From contig JAQBPO010000048.1 in assembly GCA_028287465.1 (NCBI GenBank), positions 1 to 54,434 on the forward strand: a DNA stretch of 54,434 nucleotides, written 5' to 3'. The notes under the pieces are model-generated. The model searched no databases, was not told the DNA's origin, and worked only from the letters and a program-made list of their open reading frames with translations. The DNA is from Fibrobacterota bacterium (GTDB lineage Bacteria > Fibrobacterota > Fibrobacteria > UBA11236). Each line of letters starts with the position of its first letter. The stretch's first letter is position 1. Shown here piece after piece: positions 45,847 to 54,322 of the stretch. Made by a program: the position numbers and the translations under genes.

Positions 45847-46215
45847 ATGGAAATCAGCATTTCGAAAATAGGGGACCTGCAGATCCTGGGGGTCAAAGGC
45901 AAGATCCGCCTGCAGAACTGGCGCGTCCTGGACAAGCACCTGGAAACCATGCTGGTCAACGGGAACCGTTGGGTGGCCATGGACCTGAGCGAGGTCAGCC
46001 TGATCTGCAGCACCGGGATCGGCTCCATCATGCACAACGTGCGCAAGTTCCAGGAACATGAATCGAACCTGCTGCTGGTGGCCACCACGCCGTACATGCA
46101 GGACCTCTTCGAGATGTTCGGATGCGAAGCCTACCTGGGAGATCATATCTTCTCCGACTGGCGCGCGCTTGAAAAGCGCCTCCACTCCCAGGGCTTGGCC
46201 TTTACGGGCCCTTGA
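45847..46215 (+). CDS. STAS-domain protein (anti-sigma factor antagonist type)
   Basis: A 122-residue STAS domain, of the type that binds anti-sigma/Ser kinase partners. Pattern: GKIRLQNWRVLDKHLETML, VAMDLSEVSLICSTGIGSIM and LLLVATTPYMQDLFEMFGC. The phosphorylatable Ser is S55 in CSTGIG; the residue before it is C54 where most homologues have Asp. No partner kinase or sigma factor is in the window. RBS: an A/G-rich stretch, AAGACAAGG, just before the ATG. About 110 bases separate it from the TPR gene on the same strand. Confidence 0.88.
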   Translation: MEISISKIGDLQILGVKGKIRLQNWRVLDKHLETMLVNGNRWVAMDLSEVSLICSTGIGSIMHNVRKFQEHESNLLLVATTPYMQDLFEMFGCEAYLGDHIFSDWRALEKRLHSQGLAFTGP

Positions 46216-46328
46216 TTTCCCGGCCGCCCGGTTCCGTCCGGCCCTGGGCGATTCCATGGCGGACCCGTTCCGATGGCGCGCCCTTCCCCGAGTTTCTAGA
46301 TTTGGGTCTTCTCCCCGGGGATCCATCC

Positions 46329-46880
46329 ATGGAATACGAAACCAATCTCAACAAAGCCCTCGACCTCATCGCCGACGGAGAAGAGCGCAAATCGGAGCGC
46401 CTCCTCCAAGGCATCATCGACGACGTCAAGGCGAAACTCGACGGCACCGAAGGGGACATCAACCGATATTACTTCTGGGGACGCGCCCTGACCGCCATGG
46501 AAGAGCCCGAACAGGCCCTGCTCAAATTCGAGAAGGCCCTGGGCCTGGATACCTCGCATGAGCCGTCCCTTTGGGAAACCGCGTCCATCTTCCTGCACGA
46601 ACTCGATCGCCCCGAAAGCGCCCAAGCCCTGCTCGCCCAAAAGCTCCTGCCCATGAATCCGCGCAATGCCCTGTACCAGGAAACCCTGAAGGCGGCGGAA
46701 TTCGCGGTCAAACTGAAGAAAAGCCCGCCCTCGGGCACCGCCGCGGCGAAACCGGACCCGAACATCGCCAAGGCGAAATCGGGGGACACGGCCGGCGAAC
46801 GCGAGAAGGCCCTGAAAGAAGAGGCGGATGCTTTGCTGCGCGAGGCGGGGAAGTGGGAAGCCGAGGACGACGAGATCTAG
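46329..46880 (+). CDS. TPR-like protein
   Basis: A 183-residue cytosolic protein with about two tetratricopeptide-like helix pairs around residues 40-120, such as YYFWGRALTAMEEPEQALLK followed by FEKALGLD, and a charged Lys/Ala/Glu-rich tail. The ATG at 46329 is preferred over the earlier in-frame codon at 46212 because that extension overlaps the STAS gene's end and is not like the family. Its stop codon lies inside the first copy of the 39-bp repeat at 46876. Partner unknown. Confidence 0.75.
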   Translation: MEYETNLNKALDLIADGEERKSERLLQGIIDDVKAKLDGTEGDINRYYFWGRALTAMEEPEQALLKFEKALGLDTSHEPSLWETASIFLHELDRPESAQALLAQKLLPMNPRNALYQETLKAAEFAVKLKKSPPSGTAAAKPDPNIAKAKSGDTAGEREKALKEEADALLREAGKWEAEDDEI

Positions 46881-46977
46881 GCTCATCGCTCCTGAGTTTG
46901 CCAGGGCAAACTCAACGCGATTCGCTTTATGGCCAGCTTCTAGGCTCATCGCTCCTGAGTTTGCCAGGGCAAACTCA
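46876..46977. repeat. Exact 39-bp direct repeat, two copies, each carrying a palindrome
   Basis: Copies at 46876-46914 and 46939-46977 are identical and separated by 24 bases. Each starts TCTAGGCTCATCGC and contains TGAGTTTGCC-AG-GGCAAACTCA, a perfect 10-bp-arm palindrome (12 bp in the second copy). The first copy supplies the stop codon of the TPR gene (46880), the second the stop of the thioesterase gene (46975). A terminator role is possible, but no T-run follows. Confidence 0.9.
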
Positions 46978-47502
46978 GGCTGCGCGGATCATCTTCTCTT
47001 CCGCTTCCACCCAGGCCCCAAGGGCCGGCGGCATGGGGGGCGGGGCGTCCTTCACGCCCATCAGCTCCAGCAAACGGGTAATCGGCACGCTACCCTTGGG
47101 CCCGACGAACACGCCCTTCAGGTAGGCCTGCAGGGCCACGTCCCCCTTGCGCAGGATGAACTGCTCCAGGTAGACCCATTTGGAATCCCACGTGACGATC
47201 CGGGTGCGGATCTCGAATTTCTGGAACAGGTTCAAGGGACGCCGGAAACGGATCAGGGACCCGGCCAGCACCGGATACCATTTGTTCCTGAGGACGAAGG
47301 GCACGGCCCCATTGCGGAGCAGCAGATCCAGGCGGCCCAGGTCCATCAAGGTGAGGTATCGGCCGTTGTTCATGTGCATGTTGGTATCGAGATCGTTGGG
47401 CCAGACGCGGAAGCGGACGACCGACTCATCCAGGATGCCGCGGCGCGTGGGACGGGCCAGATAGAGCAGGATGGTCTTCAGCAATCGGAAGAGGAGATTC
47501 AT
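46975..47502 (-). CDS. Acyl-CoA thioesterase-like protein (4HBT/THEM6 type)
   Basis: A 175-residue hot-dog-fold protein that probably cleaves acyl-CoA thioesters. RVWPNDLDTNMHMNNGRYLT is the family's signature, with Asp near the start of the helix, followed by DLGRLDLLL; RTRIVTWDSKWVYLEQ is the following strand. It has an N-terminal hydrophobic segment (LLFRLLKTILLYLA) that may be a membrane-peripheral helix. Its stop is in the 39-bp repeat. A hairpin lies just upstream of its start at 47513-47539. Confidence 0.82.
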   Translation of the reverse strand: MNLLFRLLKTILLYLARPTRRGILDESVVRFRVWPNDLDTNMHMNNGRYLTLMDLGRLDLLLRNGAVPFVLRNKWYPVLAGSLIRFRRPLNLFQKFEIRTRIVTWDSKWVYLEQFILRKGDVALQAYLKGVFVGPKGSVPITRLLELMGVKDAPPPMPPALGAWVEAEEKMIRAA

Positions 47503-47512
47503 GGAACTTTCC

Positions 47513-47539
47513 GGGCCGTTTCAGGGGGCGGAACGGCCC
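47513..47539 (-). promoter_or_regulatory. Inverted repeat in the thioesterase leader
   Basis: GGGCCGTT and AACGGCCC form an 8-bp perfect stem with an 11-base loop, ending about 10 bases before the thioesterase start (47502) and next to its GGAAAG ribosome site. It could form a leader hairpin. Weak evidence. Confidence 0.3.
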
Positions 47540-47821
47540 TGGTCCATGAGTATTATCCCAATCATATGCAAGAAACACTAGTACATCCATGTTGGTCAAG
47601 GTAAAAATTGATACTGTATGCGAGAATCATGCGCAATGGGCCTCAAAACACCCTGAGGGCGGGGATCAAAAGCGACGATCAAACGGCTTTTTTTTTCGGC
47701 CGCGGCTGTTTTGATTCTTATACGGAACGCGTTGAATTTGCAGGGCATTAAAGGGTTTTCGGCTTATATTTACCCACGCACGAGGGGTGGGGACTCCAAG
47801 TCACGGTACAGGGGATAAAGA
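47540..47821 (+). promoter_or_regulatory. AT-rich promoter region of the DUF1080-outer-membrane gene unit
   Basis: This region lacks a gene. It contains GATCAAAA (47664-47671), GATCAAAC (47677-47684) and the inverted TTTTGATT (47709-47716), possible regulator sites, and a run of nine T (47688-47696). A TATATT lies at 47765-47770, about 50 bases before the start at 47822; no good -35 was found at standard distance. AGGGGATAAAGA is the ribosome site. Confidence 0.45.
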
Positions 47822-49006
47822 ATGAAAAGCTTTTTGATCAAGACCTCAGGAATGATTGCAGTGGCGGCGGCTATGGCCTTCGCGGATCAGCCGGCGATTT
47901 CCATCCCGGTTGTGAACGCGCCTTGCCAGGAAGGCCCCAAGATGGTGGCCGGGAAACCGGATACGGTGAAGACCCGGCTGGACAGCGGATTCGTATCCCT
48001 GTTCAACGGCAACGATCTGACGGGATGGTGGGAGAACTGCAATACCCATACCACGGATAAGATCGTGGGCGGCGTATGGATCGTCGATCCGGCCCAGCAT
48101 GCCATCTACTCCCGCGAGGAAGGCCAGAACGGCGACATCCTCGTGACCAACCAGAATTACGGCAACTACGAAATCGTCCTCGACCTTTGGCCGACCTTCG
48201 GCAATGACGGCGGCATTTTCAACCGCGTCACGACCTCGGGCAAGAACTGGCAGTCCACCATCGACTATATCCAGGGCAGCGGCGTGGGCGGAAGCTTCAA
48301 CGAAGGCGGCTGGCAGGCCGGCGTCAACCTGAACGACGATCCGTTCCGGTTCAATGGCGGACCCACCCTTCCCACCATCACCACCTGGACCACCTTCACC
48401 CAGCCCCTGAACCCGACCAGCTTCGGCTGCAGCGAAGGCGGATGCACCTCGGCCGATTTCGAGAAGGTCTGGGATCTCAACGGCTGGAACCAGATGCGCG
48501 TCAAGTTCTACGATGGCCTGACCACCGGCAGGTCGGTCACCATGGAAACCTTCATCCGCAAGCTCGGCGCGGCCGCCTGGGTGCCGGTCTATAAGCAGAC
48601 CAAACCCGTCGTGACCCCCGCCGGTCCCGTCGCCCTGCAGATCCACGGCGGCGGCCGCTGGAAGGCGGGCTCCTATAACATGTATCGCAACATCAAGATC
48701 CGCCCCATCAACCAGGATGGATCGGTCATCATCCCCTTCCCCCCTCCCGACGTCGTTTCCACGGGGAAGGCGGCTGAACGCGGTTTCTCCGCTCCGAACC
48801 TGAAGATCGTCGGCGGCGCGCTCACGGGAAACCTGGATGCGGATTACGCGGTCACCCTCAAGGACGTACGCGGCCAGGTCGTGGAACGGTTCCATGCCGC
48901 CCCCGGAGCCCTGCAACATGCGTTGACGTCCGGATTCCATGGCGTCCTCATCGCGGAATTGAAGAACAATCGTGGCGCGGCGCATATCCGCTTGAGCCGC
49001 ATTTAA
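47822..49006 (+). CDS. Secreted DUF1080 (3-keto-disaccharide hydrolase-like) protein with sorting tail
   Basis: A 394-residue secreted protein. A signal peptide (residues 1-22, ending in AFA) is followed by a short lead and a PF06439-type domain (about 55-300), beginning FVSLFNGNDLTGWWENC with later NGDILVTNQNYGNYEIVLDL and GNDGGIFNRV. The concluding HGGGRWKAGSYNMYRNIKIR strand is typical. Members include 3-keto-disaccharide hydrolases and other sugar-binding proteins. The last ~70 residues, with YAVTLKDVRGQVVERF and GFHGVLIAELKNN, resemble a type IX sorting tail. It is the first gene of a likely four-gene unit with three outer-membrane paralogues. Confidence 0.85.
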   Translation: MKSFLIKTSGMIAVAAAMAFADQPAISIPVVNAPCQEGPKMVAGKPDTVKTRLDSGFVSLFNGNDLTGWWENCNTHTTDKIVGGVWIVDPAQHAIYSREEGQNGDILVTNQNYGNYEIVLDLWPTFGNDGGIFNRVTTSGKNWQSTIDYIQGSGVGGSFNEGGWQAGVNLNDDPFRFNGGPTLPTITTWTTFTQPLNPTSFGCSEGGCTSADFEKVWDLNGWNQMRVKFYDGLTTGRSVTMETFIRKLGAAAWVPVYKQTKPVVTPAGPVALQIHGGGRWKAGSYNMYRNIKIRPINQDGSVIIPFPPPDVVSTGKAAERGFSAPNLKIVGGALTGNLDADYAVTLKDVRGQVVERFHAAPGALQHALTSGFHGVLIAELKNNRGAAHIRLSRI

Positions 49007-49064
49007 TTTCCTCCTCATTCAGGTTATTTTTCGGCAGCGGGGGACTCCCGCGGGAGCCTCCATT

Positions 49065-50555
49065 ATGATCAAGGGATTTGCACTGCTGGTTGGATTGGGC
49101 CTCATCTCCGGGCCCACTCCCAGCCACGCGGTCCCTTTCCAATTGCATGCCAGGACCTGGACCGATGCCGGCAGGGTGATGAAGTCCACGGACACCCTTC
49201 AGATCAACTACAACGGCAATTGGCAGCAGACCATGGGGATGCAGGTGAACGGGACCGCCGATCTCGCCGAGCACCTGGAAGGCGGGTTCGGATTCGGCCT
49301 GACCCAGGTGTACCATTCCCTGGGAAGCACGGACCAGGAGAAATTCACCCTCTCAAAGTTCATCAATTACGTCGCGGAAGCCCGGCTGACCTATACCTTG
49401 GGCGAAAAGCCGAACCCGCTTTTCTACGCGGACCTGGGCGACTTCGCCTTCAACTACGCCCCGCATGTCAAGAACCTGGGCCTTTACCTGTTCCGCGGTC
49501 CGGTCTACCCGGGCTTCCTCGTTTCCGGTTTCAAGGAATTCCATACGGATACCACGCGCGCCGGGTTCCTGGGCCTCCATCTCCATAACGGCCTGGGGAA
49601 CTTCCAGCACGATGTCCTCATCTCGAGCGAGCGGGATTTGCCGCCCAGCTTCGATTGGAGCCTCGGATACGTGGCCCGTTACAAGGCGTTCAATGCCCTG
49701 GAAATCGGAGCGGGAGTCAACTTCTACCACCTGATCGCGGAAAACGCGGATATCACCTCCCCCAACCGGGGCACGGTGAAGGGACTCCTCAACAAGGATT
49801 CCTCCCTGATGGCGGACGGCACGCCGTTCCATCCCTACAACCTGCAATACATGGAGGTGGTCGCCCCCGGCGATACCGTGATGTACACCCATCGCGGCAC
49901 CAAGGTGATGGGCATGTTCAACTTCGATATCAAACGGCTCCTCGGACTGGATGGCCCCTTGGGCGAAAAGGATCTGCTCCTCTACGGCGAAGGCGCCATC
50001 ATCGGGACCAGGAACTACGGGACCGTCTACGGGAAGAGGAGCGAACGCATGCCGGTGATGGTGGGCTTCAACCTGCCCGTGTTCGGCGTGTTGGACTTCC
50101 TTTCCATCGAAGTGGAGCATTATACCGCGAAGTACAAGGCCGATTACAGCAAGCTGGGCTATGACCGCTCCCTGTACTTCAAGAACATCTTCGCCCCGCA
50201 GCTGCTGGCGCAGAAATCCCCGTCGGCCATTCCCATTTCGTTGAAGGATCTGGCGGGCGAGAAATACACCATCACCCCGGAAGGGGACTTCGTCAACAAC
50301 CAGTCCGGGGACACCATCCAGGTCAGGGGCACCGCCCTCGACGCGGAAAACCTGACCGCGGACGATTGGAAGTGGTCGCTCAATTTCGAAAAGACCCTGG
50401 TCCGCCATGTCCAGTTCAGCGGCCAACTCGCCAATGATCATTTCGTCCCCAGGCCCGTCCGGTCCGGGTTGATCAACGAGAATGGCGGCCTCTCGCAAAT
50501 CTTTTCCTCGACGAAGGATTGGTATTTCATGTTCCGTGTGGGATATTTTTTCTAA
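49065..50555 (+). CDS. Outer-membrane beta-barrel protein, paralogue 1
   Basis: A 496-residue protein of no family I know. A signal peptide (1-21) is followed by alternating amphipathic strands, ending in the outer-membrane-type aromatic C-terminus (DWYFMFRVGYFF). The shared motif VKNLGLYLFRGPVYPGFLVS (near residue 138) and the KWSLNFEKTL...ANDH region link it with the next two genes. It has a ~45-residue extra segment near the C-terminal third. It follows the DUF1080 gene by 58 bases. Function unknown; porin-like or surface receptor is inference. Confidence 0.85.
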   Translation: MIKGFALLVGLGLISGPTPSHAVPFQLHARTWTDAGRVMKSTDTLQINYNGNWQQTMGMQVNGTADLAEHLEGGFGFGLTQVYHSLGSTDQEKFTLSKFINYVAEARLTYTLGEKPNPLFYADLGDFAFNYAPHVKNLGLYLFRGPVYPGFLVSGFKEFHTDTTRAGFLGLHLHNGLGNFQHDVLISSERDLPPSFDWSLGYVARYKAFNALEIGAGVNFYHLIAENADITSPNRGTVKGLLNKDSSLMADGTPFHPYNLQYMEVVAPGDTVMYTHRGTKVMGMFNFDIKRLLGLDGPLGEKDLLLYGEGAIIGTRNYGTVYGKRSERMPVMVGFNLPVFGVLDFLSIEVEHYTAKYKADYSKLGYDRSLYFKNIFAPQLLAQKSPSAIPISLKDLAGEKYTITPEGDFVNNQSGDTIQVRGTALDAENLTADDWKWSLNFEKTLVRHVQFSGQLANDHFVPRPVRSGLINENGGLSQIFSSTKDWYFMFRVGYFF

Positions 50556-50576
50556 CGGCAGGATGAGGAAGAATTC

Positions 50577-51935
50577 ATGCGTATGAAGACCGAATCGCTG
50601 CTTATCGCCTTACTGGCCCTCGCGGGACTGGGCGCGGCCCAGGATTCCCTCGATATCAAGTACAAGGGCGCCGCCTGGCTCCAATTCGGGCGGATCCAGC
50701 ACAGTACGGATTCCCTGGTCAACGGCGGCAACCCCAACAACATGAACGGCAACTGGATCCAGGCCGCGGGCGTCCAGATCAGCACGGTCGCCAGGTTCAG
50801 CCCGCAGTGGGAAGGCGCCATGGGCATGGGCGCATTGCAGACCCATAATGCCCGCGGGGACGTGAGCGTGGCCAACAACTGGTATCCCTATTGGGTGACC
50901 TTCGTCAGCGAGGCGCGCGTCACCTATTCCAACCCGATTACGGAAACCCAGAAGGTCTCGCTCAACCTGGGGTTTTTCCCCTACAACTACAACCCCGACG
51001 TCAAGGACCTGGGCCTCTACCTGCTTCGCGGCTACGTCTACCCCGGAACCCCGATTTCCGGTTTCGAGGCCAGGCATACCACGGCGGCCGCGAACATCTT
51101 CGGCGCCATGGCCGGGTACTCGGTCGGCGGCTTCAAGAATGACCTGCTCCTGATCTCCGAGACCGACAACCGCCCCTATTTCGACATGTCCCTGGCGGAC
51201 GTGGCCTCCATGAAATTCGGGCCGGCCTTCGAGCTGGGCGCCGGCGTGAACTTCTACCGAGCCCTTCCACGCAACGCCAAGAACACCTCCCCGGGCAAGG
51301 ATTGCAAGAACGTGGTGAGCGGCTACACGCAAATCGATCCGGGCGACAATCAGGTCTGCTACATCATAGACACCCTTTCCGTCGATATCGCCGCCAACAC
51401 GGCGGTGACGGATACCATCCTGGGCTCCCTCGCGGGCACCAAGCTGATGGGCCGGTTCCGGTTCGACCCCAAGGCGTTCATGGGAGACAATGACCTGTTC
51501 GGGAAGCAGGACCTGGTCGTCTACGGCGAGGTCGGCGTACTGGGAACCAAGGACTACCGGAAATACTACGACGATATCAAGCGCCGCATTCCCGTAATGA
51601 TGGGCCTCAACCTTCCCGCGTTCGGCCGGCTGGACAAGTTCGCGCTCGAGGTCGAGTATTACGCTTCCAAGAACATGTCCGATTACGGCAAGGCGGAGGC
51701 CGACTATTCCTGGGTGCCGCGAGTGGCCCCGGGAGTGGACAATGCCAAGGATGATCTGAAATGGTCCCTGTACTTCTCGCGGGTGATGATGGGGCACTTC
51801 CGGCTTTCCGGCCAGGTCGCCAACGACCATCTGAGGATGTTCGGCCCCCCCGATATCGGCTTCACCTCCTACGCCGAAACGTCGACGACGCTCAAGGATT
51901 GGTACTGGATGCTTAAGACGACCTACTTCTTCTAG
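50577..51935 (+). CDS. Outer-membrane beta-barrel protein, paralogue 2
   Basis: A 452-residue protein, second of three tandem paralogues. Signal peptide (1-20), then HSTDSLVNGGNPNNMNGNWI, equivalent to HSSDTTSFHYSGN in the third copy. Motif VKDLGLYLLRGYVYPGTPIS lies at about 141. C-terminus DWYWMLKTTYFF is aromatic, as needed for outer-membrane insertion. Start GAGGAAG lies 8 bases before the ATG; 21 bases separate it from paralogue 1. Two Cys in the loop DCKNVVSGYTQ and QVCYI might form a disulfide. Confidence 0.88.
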   Translation: MRMKTESLLIALLALAGLGAAQDSLDIKYKGAAWLQFGRIQHSTDSLVNGGNPNNMNGNWIQAAGVQISTVARFSPQWEGAMGMGALQTHNARGDVSVANNWYPYWVTFVSEARVTYSNPITETQKVSLNLGFFPYNYNPDVKDLGLYLLRGYVYPGTPISGFEARHTTAAANIFGAMAGYSVGGFKNDLLLISETDNRPYFDMSLADVASMKFGPAFELGAGVNFYRALPRNAKNTSPGKDCKNVVSGYTQIDPGDNQVCYIIDTLSVDIAANTAVTDTILGSLAGTKLMGRFRFDPKAFMGDNDLFGKQDLVVYGEVGVLGTKDYRKYYDDIKRRIPVMMGLNLPAFGRLDKFALEVEYYASKNMSDYGKAEADYSWVPRVAPGVDNAKDDLKWSLYFSRVMMGHFRLSGQVANDHLRMFGPPDIGFTSYAETSTTLKDWYWMLKTTYFF

Positions 51936-51937
51936 GG

Positions 51938-53299
51938 ATGAGCGGGATTAGCATGAGATTTCCAGACATCCGTATCGCAATCCAGGCGCCATTGCTCGCC
52001 GCAGCGCTTTCATGCACCGCGGCCATGGCCCAAAACGACGTCACCTTCAACGGCGGCGCGTCCCTGAGCTTCGGCCGTATCGGCCATTCGAGCGACACCA
52101 CCAGCTTCCACTACAGCGGCAACCGGATCCAGACCGCCGGGGCGCAATTCCTGATGAAGGCCCGCTTCAGCGAGAACCTTCTCGTTTCCACCGGCCTGGG
52201 CATGGTGGAACGCCATTACCCCTCCGGCCGGATCAGCGACAACGGGGGACGGACGCCGTTCCTGTGGTCGCCCTACCTCGTGGAAGCGGACGTGAAATAT
52301 TCCTGGTGGGACACCGATAACGCCAAGCTGGCCGCGACCATCGGCTACTTCCCCTTTTCCTACAATCCGGACGTCAAGAACCTGGGCCTTTACCTGCTCC
52401 GCGGCCCGGTCTATCCCGGCATCCTGATTTCCGGATTCGAAACCAAGCATACCCGCCCGGTCGCGAACAACCTCGGTCTGCGGGTGCAGCACGTATCGGG
52501 AGGGTTCGAGCAGAACCTCCTCCTCAACAGCGAAACCGAGATCGTCCCGCTCTTCGACGTCTCCCCCGCCTATGTCGCCTCATACCGGTTCGGGAAGGCG
52601 CTCCGGCTCGGAGCGGGGGTCAACTTCTACCATCTTCTCCCGGTCGAGCGCCGGATCACCTCGCCGGATACGTTCGCCTACGACGGCAGCGATATGGCGG
52701 CGGGTGACGGCGATCCCAATTCGCGCACGTGGATCTACGTGGATACGGCCGCGCATGATACCACCTTCCTGTCCTTCGCGGGCACCAAGGTCATGGCCAA
52801 CGCGAGCTTCGACCCCAAGGCCTTCTTCGATACCGACCTCCTCGGCCCGGATGATCTGAAGCTGTACGGCGAGGTCGCGGTCATCGGGCTGGACAAGAGC
52901 GCGGCCTACAATGCCGTCTACGGCAAGTACTCCCGCCGCATGCCGGTCATGGTCGGGTTCAACTTCCCCATGTTCCATTTCCTCGACCACCTCTCCCTGG
53001 AGGCGGAATGGTACGGGGCGAAGGTAAAGGACGATCTGGCGCGATACCAATCCACTACGGGAAGCTACAACTCACCGCTTCCCGTAGTGAACCGGAACGG
53101 GATGGACCTCTCCAGGGACGATTGGAAGTGGTCCCTGCACGCGGAGAAGACCCTCGGGCAGGTGCGCATGAGCATGCAGGCCGCGAACGACCATTCCCGT
53201 CCCGGCGGCACCTTGACCTCCCCGGGAAGCGAATGGGAGTCGTACTTCATCACCCCCAAGGACTGGTACTGGATGGCCAAGGTGGGCTTCTTTTTCTGA
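51938..53299 (+). CDS. Outer-membrane beta-barrel protein, paralogue 3
   Basis: A 453-residue third paralogue, two bases after the previous stop. The ATG at 51953 is an equally plausible start and gives a signal peptide, MRFPDIRIAIQAPLLAAALS, cleaved after AMA. Shared motif VKNLGLYLLRGPVYPGILIS (about 145) and C-terminus DWYWMAKVGFFF. Strand-rich throughout, with no recognised family and no plug domain of TonB receptors. It closes the unit. Confidence 0.87.
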   Translation: MSGISMRFPDIRIAIQAPLLAAALSCTAAMAQNDVTFNGGASLSFGRIGHSSDTTSFHYSGNRIQTAGAQFLMKARFSENLLVSTGLGMVERHYPSGRISDNGGRTPFLWSPYLVEADVKYSWWDTDNAKLAATIGYFPFSYNPDVKNLGLYLLRGPVYPGILISGFETKHTRPVANNLGLRVQHVSGGFEQNLLLNSETEIVPLFDVSPAYVASYRFGKALRLGAGVNFYHLLPVERRITSPDTFAYDGSDMAAGDGDPNSRTWIYVDTAAHDTTFLSFAGTKVMANASFDPKAFFDTDLLGPDDLKLYGEVAVIGLDKSAAYNAVYGKYSRRMPVMVGFNFPMFHFLDHLSLEAEWYGAKVKDDLARYQSTTGSYNSPLPVVNRNGMDLSRDDWKWSLHAEKTLGQVRMSMQAANDHSRPGGTLTSPGSEWESYFITPKDWYWMAKVGFFF

Positions 53300-53445
53300 G
53301 CCGTGCCTTGTCTCCCCGCCCCGGGACCCTCTTTCCGGGCCAAAACCGCTTCTTCGGCCGATAGCGCCGTTCCGTATTCTTGGATTTGCCCGCCCGCCTT
53401 GGTAGCTTTGGGCACGACTCGCATCAACCCGAAAGAAACCATTAC

Positions 53446-53700
53446 GTGATCACCAAGCTGAAGTTGGACCGTTTCAGGAAATTCAATGGCGACCTGGACA
53501 AATGGGTCCTATCCCAGAAGGACGGCCGGGACGAAGTCCTGAACGGCGCCGAATGGGAGCAGATAGACAAGGTCATGCAGCGCCTGAGGCTGGGCAAACA
53601 GGTGAACTCCACCAAGGAGTACCGAGACGAGACCGAGCGCGTGCTGAAGAAGACCCTTGAGGACGAAGAAGCCATCACCATGGCCAAGAGCATGGCCTGA
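53446..53700 (+). CDS. Small charged protein, unknown
   Basis: An 84-residue hydrophilic, helical protein rich in Lys, Asp and Glu, with no signal peptide or recognised motif. The GTG at 53446 is preferred, as AAAGAAA lies upstream. The frame is open from 53380. It may belong to the same transcription unit as paralogue 3 (147 bases downstream) or stand alone. Confidence 0.5.
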   Translation: MITKLKLDRFRKFNGDLDKWVLSQKDGRDEVLNGAEWEQIDKVMQRLRLGKQVNSTKEYRDETERVLKKTLEDEEAITMAKSMA

Positions 53701-53741
53701 CCGGAGCGGATGCCGCCTGAAGTCGCCCTTCCGGGCACGGC

Positions 53742-54251
53742 TCATATCACCTTGTAGAGCAGTTCAACCCGGATAACGAGCGTATAGGGAAGCAGGAAAG
53801 GCGGGCCTCCGCCATGGTATTCGTGGTACGTCAGGAACCCGCCGCCCAGTTCCCAATCCCAGCGCCAGGAGTCCGTGATCCGCTTTTCGCGGCCCATGGC
53901 CGCATCGAGGAAAACCAGGTCGAATTCGCCCGCGCCCCGGTTTTCGTGGTAATAAAGGATTTCCGGCCCGAAATACCAGGTCCCATTGTTCGAAGGGTCC
54001 GGATTGTCCGTGAAAAAGTTGATGCGCGCATCGACCGAATGGATGTCGGGAAGCCAGCCGAGGCGTAACCCGTATTCGTATTTTTCCGATTCGCGATACC
54101 GGACGCCCAGGTTCGGACAGGGAAGGGCGACTCCTCCGGTCAGGAAAAGATCCTTGGCGCCGCTTGGATCATGCGGAGAGGGTTCGGGCTTTTCGGCGGA
54201 TGCGGCGGAAAGCAGCAGGAGGAGGAGGGGTACGAGCGCCTTGGCTGTCAT
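53742..54251 (-). CDS. Exported beta-strand-rich envelope protein, unknown
   Basis: A 169-residue protein with a signal peptide (LVPLLLLLLSAASA) and alternating aromatic/Gly strands resembling an eight-stranded outer-membrane barrel. It ends in LLYKVI, not the classical aromatic terminus, so outer-membrane placement is only inferred. Gly-rich segments such as WELGGGFLTYHEYHGGG occur. It converges on the small gene ending at 53700. Confidence 0.6.
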   Translation of the reverse strand: MTAKALVPLLLLLLSAASAEKPEPSPHDPSGAKDLFLTGGVALPCPNLGVRYRESEKYEYGLRLGWLPDIHSVDARINFFTDNPDPSNNGTWYFGPEILYYHENRGAGEFDLVFLDAAMGREKRITDSWRWDWELGGGFLTYHEYHGGGPPFLLPYTLVIRVELLYKVI

Positions 54252-54322
54252 GTCGGGAAATCCTTCGCGGGCCCGGTCGTTCTCGGCCCGATCCTTGGAC
54301 GGTCCGCACGGCCGGGATTGTT

